A stretch of 64,000 nucleotides of DNA from Hymenobacter norwichensis DSM 15439 (GTDB lineage Bacteria; Bacteroidota; Bacteroidia; Cytophagales; Hymenobacteraceae), in assembly GCF_000420705.1 (NCBI RefSeq), contig NZ_ATVL01000011.1:124001-188000 (forward strand), given 5' to 3'. Numbering within the stretch: position 1 is the first letter of the stretch; every line of letters starts with the position of its first letter. Shown piece after piece: positions 61,851 through 64,000 of the stretch. The position numbers and the translations under genes are program-made. The notes beneath the pieces were generated by a model. It was not told the DNA's origin. It ran no database searches and worked only from the letters and a program-made list of their open reading frames with translations.

Positions 61851-63332
61851 ATGTCTGCTCAGATGCCGTATGCTATTCGCTTTATAAAAGGGGCCCTGCT
61901 GGCCGCCGGGCTGAGCGCCTTTTCCTTGGGTACGCAGGCGCAAGGAACCGTCATGCTGACTGGCCGGGTAACAAGCCGCGCTTCCGATACGGTAGCCATA
62001 TCAGTTCGCGAAAACCCCCTCGACCCCAAAGAGCAAATCACCTACGCTCGCCTCAACGACAAAGGCGAGTTTCAGATGGCCATTAAACTGGATGGTCCCG
62101 CCCGCGCTGATCTAGTGCACGGCGACGACGTGACGGACCTATTTCTGGAGCCTGGCGACGCCATGGATATTCGCTTCAAAGGCAGCGACTTGGCTACTAG
62201 CGTTAAGTATAAGGGCCGCGGCGCCGAAGCCAATACCTACCTCAATGAGGTAGACGAGCAGTTTGTGGAAAACGACGGGTTTCAGGTGCTGCCCGAAAAC
62301 ATCATGCTCTATGAGCCCGCCTTTCTGTCGTTTCTCGATTACCGCCGTAAGCAGGAAAAAAAGTTTCTGGCTAATGCCATTGAAGACGGCCATTTCAGTG
62401 AGGCGTTTAAGCGTTACGCCCAGGCCGAAATCGACTACACCTACGCCAACGACCGACTCACCTTTCAGGATTTGCGCGAACAGGTGGTAGCCACTGAGGG
62501 CCGGCTGAAAATGACGCCGACTTACTACGACTTTCTGAACGATAAAAGCCTCATCAGCAACGAGGCCGCCATGAAAAGCGAAACGTATCAGGAGTTTCTG
62601 CTGAACTACGTGCACTACTCAGCCGTGGCAGCGGGCAAGCAGCGCAACCACCCCGATTTCTACCAAGTCTGCTACGACATTGCCAAAACGCAGCTTAGCG
62701 GCACAGTACGGCCTGTCATTATGGGTCGCGTGTTGCAGGAGTCGTTCCGGTTTGGGCACGTGAAGCAGTCGGCGGCTATGCTAGCTGATTTTCAGGCCAT
62801 TGACACGCAGAACCGTTACTTCCCGGTTTTACAGCAGGATTTTGAAACGCACAAATCCTTTGCTATTGGGGCGCCCGCACCCGATTTCGAACTGACCTCC
62901 GCTAATGGGGAAACCGTGCGGCTCCAGGATTTCCGGGGCAAGCTGGTGTACCTTAACTTCTGGCGCACCACTAGCGGCCTATGCCTGCGCGACCTACCCT
63001 ACGCCGCCGAACTGGCCAAGAAGTTTGAAGGCAAAAACATCGTGTTCATCAACATTGCCATCGACGACAACGAAGGCGCCTGGAAGCAACTGGTAGTTGG
63101 CAAAAAACTGCCGGGTGTGCAGGTACACGCTAATGGCCTTCGCTCACCCATTGCCCGCGCCTACGCATTACAAGACGTGCCCGCGTATTTCCTGCTGGCC
63201 GAAGACGGTACCTTCCTCAACACCAAGCCCAAGCGCCTGAGTAGCCACGCCGCAGTTGATGAAATCAAAGAGTCATTCGGCAAAGCTAGCACCTACACCA
63301 GCCTGATGCCCTCCGAGGCCATTGCTAAATAG
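61851..63332 (+). CDS. TlpA-like thioredoxin-fold protein
   Basis: About 493 residues if the ATG at 61851 is used. A signal segment (residues 5-30) precedes a DUF4369-like beta domain and a long helical middle region. The C-terminal thioredoxin fold (about 355-490) has APAPDFELTSANGETVRLQDFRGKLVYLNFW, but the active-site segment is RTTSGLCLRDLP, SxxC where oxidoreductases have CxxC. It is in the layout of Bacteroidota TlpA proteins. Reductase activity by the usual route is doubtful. Confidence 0.85.
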   Translation: MSAQMPYAIRFIKGALLAAGLSAFSLGTQAQGTVMLTGRVTSRASDTVAISVRENPLDPKEQITYARLNDKGEFQMAIKLDGPARADLVHGDDVTDLFLEPGDAMDIRFKGSDLATSVKYKGRGAEANTYLNEVDEQFVENDGFQVLPENIMLYEPAFLSFLDYRRKQEKKFLANAIEDGHFSEAFKRYAQAEIDYTYANDRLTFQDLREQVVATEGRLKMTPTYYDFLNDKSLISNEAAMKSETYQEFLLNYVHYSAVAAGKQRNHPDFYQVCYDIAKTQLSGTVRPVIMGRVLQESFRFGHVKQSAAMLADFQAIDTQNRYFPVLQQDFETHKSFAIGAPAPDFELTSANGETVRLQDFRGKLVYLNFWRTTSGLCLRDLPYAAELAKKFEGKNIVFINIAIDDNEGAWKQLVVGKKLPGVQVHANGLRSPIARAYALQDVPAYFLLAEDGTFLNTKPKRLSSHAAVDEIKESFGKASTYTSLMPSEAIAK

Positions 63333-63351
63333 GAGCAAAATCTTAAAACCG

Positions 63352-63387
63352 AAAAAGCGCCGCCCAATCCATTGGGTGGCGCTTTTT
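63352..63387 (+). terminator. Terminator of the TlpA-like gene
   Basis: AAAAAGCGCCGCCCAAT pairs with ATTGGGTGGCGCTTTTT around CC with one G-T pair, and the T-run is on the right. It lies 19 bp past the stop. Confidence 0.92.
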
Positions 63388-63497
63388 AGTTAGGCGAGAC
63401 TATACTTAATCCGCTCCGGGCTAAAGGCTTTTCGGCTGGCAGAACGTTGGAGTTGTTCACGCACCTATTAGGCGTTTTGCTTCTCAGCTACTTGCCC

Positions 63498-63860
63498 TTA
63501 CGCGGTGCGGAAGCCGGAAGCCTGCTTGATGCTCCGGTCGTTGCCGGAGGCTGGGTCAGCGTAGCTGTGCTCACCTACCTCAATGGATACTTTCTTGCCG
63601 AGTAGCTGCTTGGTATCGAGGTCTTTACCAGCTTCCGGATGGATGCCTACGGCCGAGTAAAGCGACAGGAGAATGGGCATGGCATTAGGGGACGTGTAAA
63701 AGCGCTGAGTGATGAACCCGTCTTCGTTTTCCATGCGGGCCGCAAAGAACGGCACGTTCTGGTGTTCACTGGTACCTTCCTGAATGTCAGTTATTTCAAC
63801 GGTGTGGCGGCCGTCGGGGAGGAAGCCTTTGTCTTGTCCTTCTTCAACTTGAATTTTCAT
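63498..63860 (-). CDS. Small hypothetical protein
   Basis: A 120-residue soluble protein starting at ATG 63860. The N-terminus KGFLPDGRHTVEITDIQEG is beta-like and recalls small phage-associated proteins with an LPxG-type opening, but no other phage gene is near. The rest is acidic. I do not assign a function. Confidence 0.65.
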   Translation of the reverse strand: MKIQVEEGQDKGFLPDGRHTVEITDIQEGTSEHQNVPFFAARMENEDGFITQRFYTSPNAMPILLSLYSAVGIHPEAGKDLDTKQLLGKKVSIEVGEHSYADPASGNDRSIKQASGFRTA

Positions 63861-64000
63861 AGCTGTTTGCTGCTGGATGGAGTTCTTTAAACGGCGGCCA
63901 ATACTGTTAGGTTTCTGCCAATTCAATTAGCCATGCAGGTTGAATTCAACTATTGACTACAGTTGATGGTTCATGCTACTCAACTATAGGGTCTACCTTT

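Overview
The window looks like a chromosome segment of a Bacteroidota bacterium of the Cytophagales, most likely Hymenobacter or a close relative. The reasons are a GC-rich coding bias (AT-rich DNA only at about 1-376 and 24000-25250), start sites without clear Shine-Dalgarno sequences, a TonB-dependent receptor with a CarboxypepD_reg-like N-terminus, a CruF/CrtD carotenoid pair of the kind found in pigmented Cytophagales, and many small hypothetical lipoproteins and beta-barrel proteins. No tRNA, rRNA, CRISPR array, transposase or phage module was seen.

Layout. 1-6 kb: AT-rich lead-in, a CarboxypepD_reg-like membrane protein, two tandem Roadblock/LC7-like proteins and a double M16 peptidase. 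6-17 kb: an alpha-glucan region with a family 2 glycosyltransferase, an SLC45-like sugar transporter, two secreted GH13 amylases, a surface lipoprotein and a short alpha-glucan phosphorylase. A GxxExxY nuclease-like gene bracketed by 45-bp inverted repeats sits between the two amylases. 17-24 kb: a GDSL esterase, a TetR-like regulator, CruF and CrtD, an RlmI-like methyltransferase and small proteins. 24-26.5 kb: an AT-rich patch leading into a membrane protein and a histidine kinase. 26.5-37 kb: a SNF2 helicase, FtsX-like permease, methyltransferase, RbfA, RpiB, TatC and GlyA. 37-46 kb: a VWA protein, a beta-barrel protein, a TonB receptor with a phosphodiesterase, and a TPR protein. 46-51 kb: an aromatic amino acid operon (prephenate dehydratase, aminotransferase, prephenate dehydrogenase, DAHP synthase/chorismate mutase). 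51-64 kb: an acyltransferase, paralogous barrel proteins, a phosphoesterase, an esterase, a two-component pair joining a cNMP-binding kinase to a response regulator/thioredoxin reductase fusion, RadA, a TlpA-like protein and a small hypothetical.

The most striking signal is upstream of the aromatic operon. Two tandem leader ORFs, at 46319-46372 and 46459-46542, both start Met-His-Gln and are packed with Phe and Tyr codons. Each is followed by an intrinsic terminator, and competing antiterminator pairings can be drawn for both. This is the layout of ribosome-mediated transcription attenuation, present twice in series.

The window also holds repeats that need explaining: three copies of a long palindromic element (9110, 48734, 56623), one of which supplies the last codons of the aminotransferase, and many long inverted repeats at gene ends, several perfect and several overlapping stop codons.
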